DNA of 41,756 nt, taken from assembly GCA_000585015.1 (NCBI GenBank), contig JFAX01000015.1, positions 24,013 through 65,768 of the forward strand. Direction: 5' to 3'. The notes under the pieces are model-generated. The model made no database searches and was not told the DNA's origin. It saw only the letters and a program-made list of their open reading frames with translations. The translations under genes and the position numbers were made by a program. Positions 25,613 through 34,288 of this stretch are shown piece by piece (position 1 is the stretch's first letter; the number at the start of each line of letters is the position of its first letter). Origin of the DNA: Candidatus Accumulibacter adjunctus. GTDB lineage: Bacteria; Pseudomonadota; Gammaproteobacteria; Burkholderiales; Rhodocyclaceae.

Positions 25613-26427
25613 CAGCCATCCTGGCCGAGCAGTTCACCGAGCTCGCGGCCGCGCGAGTTGGCGGCAAGAACGCCGGCGATGAACCCTTCCTTGACACAGC
25701 GCTGCTCCATCGTCCGCAGCGCCGCTTCGGTCGTGCCACCCTTCGAAGTCACCCGCTCGCGCAGCACACACGCCGCCTCGTCCGACTGGGACGCGAGTCG
25801 CGCGGCGCCGAGAACCGTATCGATCGACAACTGCCTTGCCTGTGCGGGCGTCAGGCCGAGCTCTCCGGCTGCCTGCTGCAGCGCCTCGATGAACAGGAAG
25901 ACATAGGCCGGCCCACTTCCCGAGATGGCGGTCACCGCGTCCATCTTCTCTTCATCGGCAATCCAGAGCGTGCTGCCGACGGCCTGCAGGATGCGCTCTG
26001 CGCCAAGCCTCTCGGCCATCGAGACGGCGGCCATGGCACACAGGCCGGTCACTCCGGCGCCGATCAGGGCCGGCGTGTTGGGCATCGCGCGCACGATCCT
26101 GCCATAGCCCCCGAGCCAGCGCGACACATCCGCCAGACGCAGGCCGGCGGCGATGCTGATGACCAGCTGTTGCCTGAGGAACGGCAGCAGCGGCGGGCAG
26201 GCCTCACGCATCTGTTGCGGCTTCACCGACAGCAAGAGGGCGTCGCAGTCGAGCGCCGCCGCGCTGGCAGCCTCATAGCAGCGCACGCCGTAGGCCACGC
26301 GCAGTCGCGCGCGCCCCTGCGCGCCGAGCTCGATGACCGCGATGTCCGATGCAGCGAAGCCGGTCTTCACCAGCCCGCCGATCAGCGCATTGGCCATGTT
26401 GCCACCACCAAGGAAAGTGATCTTCAT
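25612..26427 (-). CDS. proC: Pyrroline-5-carboxylate reductase
   Basis: 271-residue NAD(P)H enzyme for the last step of proline synthesis. Rossmann motif FLGGGNMANALIGGL at the N-terminus, LLSVKPQQM, VRAMPNTPALIGAGVTGL, and the substrate/dimer region AISGSGPAYVFLFIEAL, then RERVTSKGGTTEAAL. Its ATG overlaps the yggS stop (ATGA) and its stop overlaps the yggT start. Complete and ordinary in length. Confidence 0.96.
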   Translation of the reverse strand: MKITFLGGGNMANALIGGLVKTGFAASDIAVIELGAQGRARLRVAYGVRCYEAASAAALDCDALLLSVKPQQMREACPPLLPFLRQQLVISIAAGLRLADVSRWLGGYGRIVRAMPNTPALIGAGVTGLCAMAAVSMAERLGAERILQAVGSTLWIADEEKMDAVTAISGSGPAYVFLFIEALQQAAGELGLTPAQARQLSIDTVLGAARLASQSDEAACVLRERVTSKGGTTEAALRTMEQRCVKEGFIAGVLAANSRGRELGELLGQDG

Positions 26428-27107
26428 CGTCTCTCACCAAAAATCGCCGTGCCCACGCGCAGCAATGTCGCCCCTTCGGCTATGGCCGCCTCGAGATCGT
26501 GCGACATGCCCATCGACAGCGAATCCAGCGACAACCCATCGGCTTGCAAACCCTGCGAAAGTTCCCGCAGGCGACGGAAGGACGAACGCTGTGCGGCGAA
26601 ATCGCTGGTTGCTTCCGGAATCGCCATCAGGCCGCGCAGGCGGAGTCGCGGCAGCGCCGCCACCGCCTGGGCGAGCGCCGGCACGGCCGACGGCGGAACG
26701 CCCGCCTTGCTCGCCTCGCCACTGATGTTCACCTGCAGGCAGACCGACAGCTCGGGCATCGTCATCGGACGTTGTGCGGCAAGCCTCTGGGCGATGCGCA
26801 GTTCATCGACGGAGTGCACCCAGTCGAAGGACTCCGCCACCAGCCGGGTCTTGTTGGCCTGCAGCGCGCCGATGAAATGCCACTCGATATCCAGGTCGCG
26901 CAGTTCATCGATCTTGCCGACCGCCTCCTGCACGTAGCTCTCGCCGAAGGCCTTCTGACCGGCGGCAGCCAGTTCGCGCAGCGCCGCTGCCGGCCACGTC
27001 TTGCTCACGGCGAGCAGCCGGATGGCCGCCGGTTCGCGGCCGTAAAGCCGCGCCGCGTCGGCGATTCGGGCGCGGACGGCTTGCAGCTTGGCGGGAAGTG
27101 TGGTCAT
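26424..27107 (-). CDS. yggS: YggS/PLPHP pyridoxal-phosphate homeostasis protein
   Basis: 227-residue PLP-binding TIM-barrel protein that buffers vitamin B6 and has no known catalytic activity. LLAVSKTWPAAALREL carries the PLP lysine; FGESYVQEAVGKID, IEWHFIGALQANK, VCLQVNISGEASKAG, RGLMAIP and SMGMSHDLEAAIAEGATLLRVGTAIFG follow in family order. Start: the ATG at 27107, 20 bp after a predicted transcription start; the longer frame crosses into the pilT promoter. First gene of the operon with proC, yggT and yggU. Confidence 0.94.
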   Translation of the reverse strand: MTTLPAKLQAVRARIADAARLYGREPAAIRLLAVSKTWPAAALRELAAAGQKAFGESYVQEAVGKIDELRDLDIEWHFIGALQANKTRLVAESFDWVHSVDELRIAQRLAAQRPMTMPELSVCLQVNISGEASKAGVPPSAVPALAQAVAALPRLRLRGLMAIPEATSDFAAQRSSFRRLRELSQGLQADGLSLDSLSMGMSHDLEAAIAEGATLLRVGTAIFGERR

Positions 27108-27133
27108 AATCGGGCGTCGCGCAGGTTGTTCGC

Positions 27134-27142
27134 AGTATAACA
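27134..27142 (-). promoter_or_regulatory. Extended -10 of the yggS operon, overlapping a pilT-direction -10
   Basis: TGTTATACT on the minus strand (TG-n-TATACT) fits an extended -10 for yggS, predicting a leader of about 20 nt. On the plus strand the same bases give TATAAC (27136-27141), a possible -10 for pilT. No good -35 is seen on either side. Overlapping back-to-back promoters in 69 bp would compete for polymerase. Confidence 0.4.
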
Positions 27143-27176
27143 CCGCGCCCTGCCCACCGCCCGAGGACCGAACCGG

Positions 27177-28223
27177 ATGGACATCACCGAACTCCTGGCT
27201 TTCAGCGTCAAGAACAAGGCTTCCGACCTCCACCTTTCTGCCGGTCTGCCACCGATCATCCGCGTCAATGGGGATGTCCGGCGGATCAACCTGCCGGCGA
27301 TGGAGCACAAGCTCGTGCACGGCATGGTGTACGACATCATGAGCGACGCGCAGCGCAAGCAGTACGAGGATACCCGTGAGTGCGACTTCTCCTTCGAAAT
27401 TCCCAACCTCGCGCGTTTCCGGGTCAATGCCTTCGTGCAGAATCGCGGTGCCGGTGCGGTCTTCCGGACGATTCCGTCGAAGGTCCTGACCCTAGAGGAC
27501 CTCAACTGCCCGCGCATCTTCAAGGACATCTCGGAGTATCCGCGCGGCATCGTCCTCGTCACGGGTCCGACCGGATCCGGCAAGTCGACCACCCTGGCGG
27601 CGATGATCAACCACGTCAACGAGAACGCCTACCACCACATCCTCACCGTCGAGGACCCGATCGAGTTCGTACACCAGCCGAAACGCTGCCTGATCAACCA
27701 GCGCGAAGTCGGTCCGCATACGCTGTCGTTCCAGAACGCGCTGCGCTCGGCACTGCGCGAAGACCCGGACGTCATTCTCGTCGGCGAGATGCGCGACCTC
27801 GAGACCATCCGCCTCGCACTGACCGGCGCCGAGACCGGTCACCTGGTCTTCGCCACCCTGCATACCTCGAGCGCAGCCAAGACGATCGACCGCATCATCG
27901 ACGTCTTTCCGGCAGCCGAGAAGGAAATGGTGCGCTCGATGCTGTCCGAGTCGCTGCGCGCGGTCATCTCGCAGACCCTGCTGAAGACCAAGGACGGACA
28001 GGGACGCGTCGCGGCACACGAAATCCTGATCGGAACGCCGGCCATCCGCAACCTGATTCGCGAGAACAAGGTGGCGCAGATGTACTCCTCGTTGCAGACC
28101 GGGCAGCAGTTCGGCATGCAGACACTCGACCAGGCGCTGATCGAGCTCGTCCGGCGCAACATCGTCTCGGCACCCGAGGCACGCATGAAGGCGGCCAACA
28201 AGGACGCCATCCCAGGCGCATAG
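27177..28223 (+). CDS. pilT: Type IV pilus retraction ATPase PilT
   Basis: 348-residue hexameric motor ATPase that drives pilus disassembly and twitching. N-terminal PAS-like domain with ASDLHLSAGLPPIIRVNGDV, Walker A GPTGSGKS (130-137), the Asp box and Walker B region DPDVILVGEMRDLETIRLAL, His box TGHLVFATLHTSSAAKTIDRIIDVFP, and the PilT-specific C-terminal AIRNLIRENKVAQMYSSLQTG. Divergent from yggS; pilU follows after 26 bp. Works with the Pil-Chp genes at 10.5-19.5 kb. Confidence 0.97.
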   Translation: MDITELLAFSVKNKASDLHLSAGLPPIIRVNGDVRRINLPAMEHKLVHGMVYDIMSDAQRKQYEDTRECDFSFEIPNLARFRVNAFVQNRGAGAVFRTIPSKVLTLEDLNCPRIFKDISEYPRGIVLVTGPTGSGKSTTLAAMINHVNENAYHHILTVEDPIEFVHQPKRCLINQREVGPHTLSFQNALRSALREDPDVILVGEMRDLETIRLALTGAETGHLVFATLHTSSAAKTIDRIIDVFPAAEKEMVRSMLSESLRAVISQTLLKTKDGQGRVAAHEILIGTPAIRNLIRENKVAQMYSSLQTGQQFGMQTLDQALIELVRRNIVSAPEARMKAANKDAIPGA

Positions 28224-28249
28224 CCAGTCGTTCACTCAGGAGGAACAGC

Positions 28250-29389
28250 ATGGAAAACGATCAGGCCTTGAAGTTCATGCATGAACTGCTGCGCCTGATG
28301 GTCCAGAAACACGGATCAGACCTCTTCATCACGGCGAACTTTCCGCCGGCGATCAAGGTCGATGGCAAGGTGATCCCGGTGTCGAGCCAACCGCTGCTGC
28401 CGCAGCACTCGGCCGAACTGGCGCGAGCGCTGATGAACGACCGCCAGGCGTCCGAGTTCGAGGCCACCAAGGAATGCAACTTTGCCATCTCGCCCGCCGG
28501 CATCGGTCGCTTCCGCGTCAATGCACTGGTGCAGCAGGGCCGTGTCGCCGTGGTCTGCCGGACGATCAATCTCGCCGTTCCGACTCTGGAGGAGCTCGGT
28601 CTGCCGCCGGTGCTCAAGGACATCGCGATGACGCTGCGCGGTCTGGTCATCTTCGTCGGCGGTACCGGCACCGGCAAGACGACCTCACTGGCGGCACTGG
28701 TCGACCACCGCAACCAGAACAGTCAGGGGCACATCATCACCATCGAGGATCCGATCGAGTTCGTGCACGAACACAAGAAGTCGATCGTCACGCAGCGCGA
28801 GATCGGTGTCGATACCGACAGCTGGGAAGTGGCACTCAAGAACACCCTGCGCCAGGCGCCGAACGTCATCATGATGGGCGAGATTCGCGACCGGGCGACG
28901 ATGGACTACGCCATCGCCTTCGCCGAGACCGGGCACCTCTGCCTGGCGACGCTGCACGCCAACAGCGCCAACCAGGCCATCGATCGGGTGATCAACTTCT
29001 TCCCCGAGGAGCGCCGGCACCAGTTGCTGATGGACCTGTCGCTCAACCTGCGTGCGCTCGTATCGCAACGTCTGCTGCCGAAGAAGGACGGCAAGGGGCG
29101 CGTGCCGGCGATCGAGATCATGCTCAATTCGCCGCTCATCTCCGACCTCATCTTCAAGGGACAGGTGCAGGAGATCAAGGATGTCATGAAGCGGTCGCGC
29201 GAGCTGGGCATGCAGACCTTCGACCAGGCGCTCTTCGACCTCTACGAAGCCGGCCTGATCACCTATACGGATGCCCTGCGCAACGCCGACTCGCTCAACG
29301 ACCTGCGGCTGCAGATCAAGCTGCATGGCAAGGAGTCGAAGGACCGCGATCTCACCGCCGGGCTCGGCCACCTCGGCATCGTCGAGTGA
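28250..29389 (+). CDS. pilU: PilT-dependent retraction ATPase PilU
   Basis: 379-residue PilT paralogue. Start ATG 28250 has a strong AGGAGGA SD; the longer open frame upstream is a shadow of pilT. HGSDLFITANFPPAIKVDGKV, Walker A GGTGTGKT (137-144), NVIMMGEIRDRATMDYAIAFAETGHLCLATLHANSANQ, and the PilU C-terminal tail after QTFDQALFDLYEAG, longer than in PilT. PilU acts together with PilT and adds retraction force. The 42 bp to the convergent methyltransferase gene hold only short GC-rich dyads. Confidence 0.96.
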   Translation: MENDQALKFMHELLRLMVQKHGSDLFITANFPPAIKVDGKVIPVSSQPLLPQHSAELARALMNDRQASEFEATKECNFAISPAGIGRFRVNALVQQGRVAVVCRTINLAVPTLEELGLPPVLKDIAMTLRGLVIFVGGTGTGKTTSLAALVDHRNQNSQGHIITIEDPIEFVHEHKKSIVTQREIGVDTDSWEVALKNTLRQAPNVIMMGEIRDRATMDYAIAFAETGHLCLATLHANSANQAIDRVINFFPEERRHQLLMDLSLNLRALVSQRLLPKKDGKGRVPAIEIMLNSPLISDLIFKGQVQEIKDVMKRSRELGMQTFDQALFDLYEAGLITYTDALRNADSLNDLRLQIKLHGKESKDRDLTAGLGHLGIVE

Positions 29390-29431
29390 ATGCTCCGCCG
29401 TGCCGGCTGGCGGTCACACCGCGGCGAGCCG

Positions 29432-30577
29432 TCAGCCGCGGTTGCTGCCGGCAACCATGCGGAACTCGTAAAGCCGGCACTCCAGAGCGCCGTTGAACAA
29501 CGGCGTCCTGCGGCTGGGTGTCAGCCGCACCATCCGCGGCAGGCGGGTATCGGCGCTGATCAGGCAGCAGGTCCAGCCGGCGAAACGGCGCTTCAGGGCA
29601 CTGCCGAGCAAGGGGTAGAAACGAGCCAGTTCGTCGTCGTCGGAAACCCGCTCGCCATACGGCGGATTGCTGACCAGGATGCCGCTCGCTGCCGGCGCCT
29701 CGATCTCGAGCAGATCGCCGGCAGCGAGACGCACCGCCGGCAGCAGACCGGCGCGGTCGAGGTTGGCAAGGGCTGCGCGCACCGCCACCGGCGAGATGTC
29801 GCTGCCGAAGATCGCCATCTCCGTCACCGCACGTTCGGCGGCTCGTGCCCGCTCGAGAAGGCCCTGCCAGAGCTCCGGCTGAAACTGCCGCAGGCGCTGA
29901 AAGGCGAACTCGCGCCGAGCACCCGGCGCCCGACCGAGCGCCATCTGCGCCGCCTCGAGAAGGAAGGTGCCGCTGCCACACATCGGGTCGAGCAGCGGCA
30001 CACCCGGCTGCCAGCCACTGAGGCGAAGGATGCCGGCGGCAAGATTCTCCTTCAGCGGCGCGTCGACGGTCTTCTGCCGGAAACCGCGTTGATGCAGCGG
30101 AGCGCCCGAGGTATCGACATACAGCGTGCATTCGCTCTGGCTGAGGAAAGCCTGAATCCTGACGTCGGGCTGGCGCGTATCGACGCTCGGGCGGCTGCCC
30201 GAGTCGCGTCGGAAACGATCACAGACGGCGTCCTTGATGCGCAGCGTGATGAACTCGAGGCTCCTGAGCGGACTCTTCTGCGCCGTGACATCGACCCGGA
30301 TCGTCTGCCGCGTCAGGAACCAGAGTGGCCACGGCGTCTCCAGTGCCAGACGATAGACGTCGTCCTCGCTGGCATAGGGCGCCCGCGCGACCCGCCAGAG
30401 GACGCGGGTGGCAATCCGCGAGTCGAGGTTGGCGCGGTAGCAGACCGGCCATTCGCCGCTGAAATGCACCCCGCCGGCAATCGCTTCCAGTTGACCGGCG
30501 CCGGCCGCCAGCAGGTCGTCGGCCAGCAGCTGTTCCAGGCCGCGTGGGCAACTGGCAAAGAATCGTTCCATCGTCAT
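29432..30577 (-). CDS. THUMP-domain class I SAM-dependent RNA methyltransferase (RlmL N-half-like)
   Basis: 381 residues. An N-terminal ferredoxin-like plus THUMP region (about 5-155; FFASCPRGLEQLLADDL, GGVHFSGEWPVCYRANLDSRIATRVL) binds RNA. The UPF0020-type methyltransferase domain has DPMCGSGTF (197-205) for SAM and the N2-guanine methyltransferase motif NPPYG (304-308). It resembles the first half of E. coli RlmL (23S rRNA m2G2445) without the fused RlmK half, as in many bacteria. Start ATG 30577 has GGAG upstream. Third gene after the SDR and hemJ genes, 13 bp from hemJ. The exact target base is inferred. Confidence 0.88.
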   Translation of the reverse strand: MTMERFFASCPRGLEQLLADDLLAAGAGQLEAIAGGVHFSGEWPVCYRANLDSRIATRVLWRVARAPYASEDDVYRLALETPWPLWFLTRQTIRVDVTAQKSPLRSLEFITLRIKDAVCDRFRRDSGSRPSVDTRQPDVRIQAFLSQSECTLYVDTSGAPLHQRGFRQKTVDAPLKENLAAGILRLSGWQPGVPLLDPMCGSGTFLLEAAQMALGRAPGARREFAFQRLRQFQPELWQGLLERARAAERAVTEMAIFGSDISPVAVRAALANLDRAGLLPAVRLAAGDLLEIEAPAASGILVSNPPYGERVSDDDELARFYPLLGSALKRRFAGWTCCLISADTRLPRMVRLTPSRRTPLFNGALECRLYEFRMVAGSNRG

Positions 30578-30590
30578 TCGCCGCTCCAGG

Positions 30591-31007
30591 CTAGAAAGGC
30601 TTGACCACGGCGAGGTAGGTCGCTGCCAGCAGCAACAATACCGGCAACTCGTTGAACCAGCGATACCAGACGTGCCCGTGCCGATTGCGCCCGGCCGCGA
30701 AGTCGCGCAGCAGGCGTCCGCAGTACGCATGATAGGCGACCAGCAACAGCACCAGCGCCGTCTTCGCGTGCAGCCAGCCGCCACCGAAGCCAAATCCGAA
30801 CCAGAGCCAGAGACCCAGGGCGATCGCCAGCACGCCGATCGGCGTCATGAAGCGATACAACTTGCCGGCCATCAGCAGCAGTCGCTGCCGCTCTGCCTCA
30901 CTGCCCGCAGGCACCATCGCCAGGTTGACGAAGATCCGCGGCAGGTAGAACAGCCCCGCGAACCAGCTCACCACCATCCACAGATGCAGCACCTTGACCG
31001 TCAGCAT
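30591..31007 (-). CDS. hemJ: Protoporphyrinogen IX oxidase HemJ-like membrane protein
   Basis: 138-residue, four-helix membrane protein of the UPF0093/HemJ family. LTVKVLHLWMVVSWFAGLFYLPRIFV with the conserved His, KLYRFMTPIGVLAIALGLWLW, GWLHAKTALVLLLVAYHAYCG, and C-terminal RWFNELPVLLLLAATYLAVVKPF. HemJ oxidises protoporphyrinogen IX to protoporphyrin IX in haem synthesis. It is often annotated CopD-family, the alternative label. The first 7 bp overlap the end of the SDR gene. Confidence 0.88.
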   Translation of the reverse strand: MLTVKVLHLWMVVSWFAGLFYLPRIFVNLAMVPAGSEAERQRLLLMAGKLYRFMTPIGVLAIALGLWLWFGFGFGGGWLHAKTALVLLLVAYHAYCGRLLRDFAAGRNRHGHVWYRWFNELPVLLLLAATYLAVVKPF

Positions 31008-31909
31008 CGACCATTCCTCTCTCTCGCCGCCGCCGCGACGCCATCAGCCACCTGCGGATAGCGCAGGCGAGCCTGCAGTTCCTCCCGGGCACGCCGGTTC
31101 AGCAGGCGGCGTGACTCACTCATGAACGACAACTGCAGTGGCGACAGCAGCTTTTCCGCCTCACACCGCGACACGCGCGGGACCTTCGGCAACCCGAAGT
31201 GATCAGCGACGAGGTCGAAGTATTCGCCCATCTTGATGCGCGAATCGTCGGTCGCGTTGTACGTCCGGTTGCTCCGCCCGTAACGCAGGGCGGCACAGGC
31301 CAGCAGCGCCAGATCCTCGGCATGGATGTGGTTGGTATACACATCGTCGACATCGCGCAGCGCCGGGCTGCCCTTGCGCAGCCGCTCGATCGGCAGGCGG
31401 TCGGCGGCGTAGATGCCGGGCGCTCGCAGGATGCTGACGACGACGCCGCGCCGGCCGAAAAGGCGCAAGCGCCGCTCGGCATCCAGCCGGCGGCGAGCGC
31501 GGGTGGTCGTCGGTCGCAGGCGCCGCGTCTCGTCGACCAACTCCCCGGCACAGTCGCCATAGACACCTGTGGTGCTTATATACACGATTCGCTGTGGTAG
31601 ACTCCTGCCGCGAGCCAGAGCTGCCAGCAGCCAGCGGGTGCGTGGGTCGCGGCTGGCGCCAGGGTGGCGCTCGCCGACAGGCGCCGGTGGCGGCGCCAGG
31701 TGGACCACGAGGTCGGCCAAGCCGGCGAGTCGCTGCAGGCTTCGTCGCTGATCAAGGTCGGCGACGAGCGGTCTGGCCCCGTGTTCTCGCCAGAAAGCGC
31801 ACTGCTCGCGATCACGTACCAGCGCCAGGACGCGGTAGTGGCCGAGCAGATGGGGGAGCATGCGACGCGCCACGTCACCGCAACCAACGATCAATAGTCT
31901 TCGCACCAC
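31001..31909 (-). CDS. SDR/NAD-dependent epimerase-like protein
   Basis: 302 residues with an extended-SDR Rossmann fold. The N-terminal RLLIVGCGDVARRML is a variant glycine motif (GxGxxA); DLVVHLAPPPA follows, then the catalytic-type YISTTGVYGD, a DDVYTNHIHAEDLALL segment and RTYNATDD. This is the YeeZ-like clade of uncharacterised NAD(P)-binding proteins found in betaproteobacteria; substrate unknown. The start is a GTG at 31909 or the next GTG codon. Residues HPGASRDP (31643-31666) look like a translated REP-type repeat inserted in frame. First gene of SDR-hemJ-methyltransferase, divergent from the reductase with 36 bp between starts. Confidence 0.78.
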   Translation of the reverse strand: MVRRLLIVGCGDVARRMLPHLLGHYRVLALVRDREQCAFWREHGARPLVADLDQRRSLQRLAGLADLVVHLAPPPAPVGERHPGASRDPRTRWLLAALARGRSLPQRIVYISTTGVYGDCAGELVDETRRLRPTTTRARRRLDAERRLRLFGRRGVVVSILRAPGIYAADRLPIERLRKGSPALRDVDDVYTNHIHAEDLALLACAALRYGRSNRTYNATDDSRIKMGEYFDLVADHFGLPKVPRVSRCEAEKLLSPLQLSFMSESRRLLNRRAREELQARLRYPQVADGVAAAARERNGRC

Positions 31910-31945
31910 ATGATTCTACCGGATCGAGACCCGCACGGAGAAACA

Positions 31946-33019
31946 ATGGATCATCAGGTGGTTGTCAAGCCGAGCGGACATGTCTTCTCCGTCTCTGCCG
32001 ACGAAAGCATCCTCGCCGCCGCGCTCCGGCAAGGGCTGAACCTTCCCTATGGCTGCCGCGACGGTGTCTGCGGCAGCTGCCGCGGCCGCGTCCTGAGCGG
32101 CGAGGTGTCCCACGGCAACGCGTCGAGCGCCGTCCTCGGCGAAAGCGACCGTCTGGCCGGGTTCGCCCTCCTCTGCTGCGCGACAGCAAGGACAGACCTC
32201 TGCATCGAGACCACCGAAGTCAGGGCGCTCGCCGACATACCCGTCCGCACCCTGCCGGCGCGCGTGCACCGGCTGCTGCGCGTCGCGCCCGAAGTGATGA
32301 TCGTCGAACTGCGCCTGCCGAGCAGCGAGCGGCTGCAGTTTCTCGCCGGCCAGTACGTGGACATCCTGCTCAAGGATGGCAAGCGGCGCTCATTCTCGCT
32401 CGCCAATGCGCCGCACGACGACAGCGTCCTGCAGTTGCATGTCCGCCGCGTGCCGGGTGGCCGGTTCACCGAACACGTCTTCAACGGCATGCGGGAGCGC
32501 GATCTGCTGCGCTTGCGTGGTCCATTGGGCAGCTTCTTTCTGCGCGACGACTCGCCGCGGCCGATGCTCCTGGTCGCCGGTGGCACCGGCTTCGCGCCGA
32601 TCAAGGCGATCGTCGAACATGCGCTGGCGCAACGCAGCACCCGACCGATGGACATCTACTGGGGTGCGCGCCAGCGAGCCGACCTCTACCTTCTGCAACT
32701 CGCGCAGCAATGGGCGGCGGAGCATCCCTGGATTCGCTTCGTCCCGGTGCTCTCGGAGTCACCGCCTGCCGAGCGCTGGACTGGCCGCACTGGTCTGGTG
32801 CATGCGGCGGCGATGCACGACCACCCGGACCTGTCGCAACACCAGGTCTATGTCTGCGGCGCTCCGGCCATGGTCGCTGCCGCCCGCGCCGATTTTCTTG
32901 CCCACTGCCAGTTGCCGACCGACGAATTCTTCGCCGACTCCTTCGATTACGCTGCCGACACGCAGCTGGCCATCGCTACCGGCCCGGCGCCGGAGATGAA
33001 CGGATCACCGCATGACTGA
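31946..33019 (+). CDS. 2Fe-2S ferredoxin-FAD/NAD(P)H reductase (CDP-glucoseen reductase / oxygenase reductase-like)
   Basis: 357-residue three-domain electron-transfer flavoprotein. Plant-type [2Fe-2S] ferredoxin domain (1-90) with C37, C42, C45 and C77; FAD domain with GQYVDILLKDGKRRSFSLANAP; NAD(P) domain with LLVAGGTGFAPIKAIVEHAL and VYVCGAPAMVAAAR. This layout occurs in AscD/CDP-6-deoxy-glucoseen reductases and in phenol or naphthalene oxygenase reductases; without a partner oxygenase nearby its acceptor is unknown. Start ATG 31946 follows GGAG; an upstream in-frame ATG at 31910 would add 12 unmatched residues. Stop overlaps the next gene by 8 bp. Confidence 0.87.
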   Translation: MDHQVVVKPSGHVFSVSADESILAAALRQGLNLPYGCRDGVCGSCRGRVLSGEVSHGNASSAVLGESDRLAGFALLCCATARTDLCIETTEVRALADIPVRTLPARVHRLLRVAPEVMIVELRLPSSERLQFLAGQYVDILLKDGKRRSFSLANAPHDDSVLQLHVRRVPGGRFTEHVFNGMRERDLLRLRGPLGSFFLRDDSPRPMLLVAGGTGFAPIKAIVEHALAQRSTRPMDIYWGARQRADLYLLQLAQQWAAEHPWIRFVPVLSESPPAERWTGRTGLVHAAAMHDHPDLSQHQVYVCGAPAMVAAARADFLAHCQLPTDEFFADSFDYAADTQLAIATGPAPEMNGSPHD

Positions 33020-34187
33020 GGTCTTCATATCGCGCCAGCCGCTGGTCAACCGACAGAGCCGGATCATCGCCACCCGCCTGTTGCTCCACCTCACCGCCGA
33101 CGATGGCATGCCGGCCGCCGTGATGGCGCTCGACTCTCTCGCCAGCGTCTGGCCGATGGGCGGCAAGCCACTTTTCGTCAGTTGCCCGGAGGCCACCATC
33201 GATGCTCGCCTCCTCGACTGGTCGGCACCCGAAAACGCGACGATCGAACTGCCCGCGACATGCCTGCTCGGCGAGCACGGCCCGGATCTGATCGCCGCCA
33301 TCCAGACCTGGCAACCGACGATCTGCCTGCATTTCGATCCGCAAGCGGCGCGGGCGCTGTCGCTCGGACTGCAATGCCGCTTCATCGGCTTCGACACGGA
33401 ATGTCTGAACAGCGCCCAGCTCAAGCTTCTCGCCGCCCGCACAAGGAGCCAGGGCATGGGCATCGCCTTCAAGGTGCCGACGACGGCCGACTTTCGCGCC
33501 AGCATGGACGCCGGCATGACGGCAGCTGCCGGCTGGTTCTTCACCACGCCCAGCGGCGTTCCGGCCAAGACACTCAGCGCCAGCCAGGCAAACATCATGC
33601 GCCTGGTCAATCTGGTGCGGAACAATGCCGAGATGCGGGAGATCGAGGCGGCGCTGAAGCAGGATGTGGCGATCTCCTACAGGCTGCTGCGCTACATCAA
33701 CTCGGCTGGCTTCGGTCTGTCCTGCGAAATCCAGTCGTTTCGCCATGCGGTGACGATGCTCGGCTACGACAAGCTCAATCGCTGGCTGTCGTTGCTGCTT
33801 GCCACTGCCAGCAAGGATCCGCTGGCACCGGCGCTGATGCACACTTCGCTCGTGAGAGCTCGCCTGATCGAGTTGCTGGCCACCGGTCTGGTCGACAAGT
33901 CTGAATACGACAACCTGTTCATCACCGGTGCATTCTCCCTGCTCGACGCGTTGCTCGGTCTCACCATGGATCAGATTCTCGAAGCGATGCGCTTGCCGGA
34001 GCCGATTACCGACGCGCTGCTCGGCAAAGGCGGGCGCTACCAGGCCTTTCTCGACTTGGCACTGGCCAGCGAAGCCGGTGACGGACCTGCCATCGCCGAG
34101 CAGGCGGGAATGCTCGGACTGACCGCCACACAGTTCAACAGCGCGCAACTGCAGGCACTGGCATTCGCCGACGCAATGGAGTTCTGA
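33012..34187 (+). CDS. Degenerate EAL plus HDOD signalling protein
   Basis: 391 residues of the YuxH-like architecture. Residues about 1-185 resemble an EAL domain (VFISRQPLVNRQSRIIATRLLL in place of the usual RQPI-YELL) but lack the EAL/ELL catalytic glutamate and the metal-binding set, so c-di-GMP hydrolysis is unlikely. Residues about 190-300 form an HDOD domain (IMRLVNLVRNNAEMREIEAALKQDVAISYRLLRYINSAGF, HAVTMLGYDKLNRWLSLLL). Such proteins act in signalling, often around pili, chemotaxis or c-di-GMP; the partner is unknown here. Coupled to the reductase gene by an 8-bp overlap, which is an odd pairing. Confidence 0.85.
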   Translation: MTEVFISRQPLVNRQSRIIATRLLLHLTADDGMPAAVMALDSLASVWPMGGKPLFVSCPEATIDARLLDWSAPENATIELPATCLLGEHGPDLIAAIQTWQPTICLHFDPQAARALSLGLQCRFIGFDTECLNSAQLKLLAARTRSQGMGIAFKVPTTADFRASMDAGMTAAAGWFFTTPSGVPAKTLSASQANIMRLVNLVRNNAEMREIEAALKQDVAISYRLLRYINSAGFGLSCEIQSFRHAVTMLGYDKLNRWLSLLLATASKDPLAPALMHTSLVRARLIELLATGLVDKSEYDNLFITGAFSLLDALLGLTMDQILEAMRLPEPITDALLGKGGRYQAFLDLALASEAGDGPAIAEQAGMLGLTATQFNSAQLQALAFADAMEF

Positions 34188-34197
34188 ACGCGCCGGC

Positions 34198-34263
34198 GCC
34201 CCTCGAGGGGCAAGCAGACGCCAGCCGAGACGCTGCCAGGCCGATCGCCGGAACACTTCCGGC
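34198..34263. terminator. Two hairpins between convergent HDOD gene and livF
   Basis: In the 101-bp convergent gap: GCCCC-TCGA-GGGGC at 34198-34211, and a perfect GCCGGAA-CAC-TTCCGGC at 34247-34263. The second lies 26 bp past the livF stop on the minus strand. Neither has a T-tract, so termination is inferred from position and symmetry. Confidence 0.4.
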
Positions 34264-34288
34264 AGCCAGCCAGCGACGACGGTCGGGA

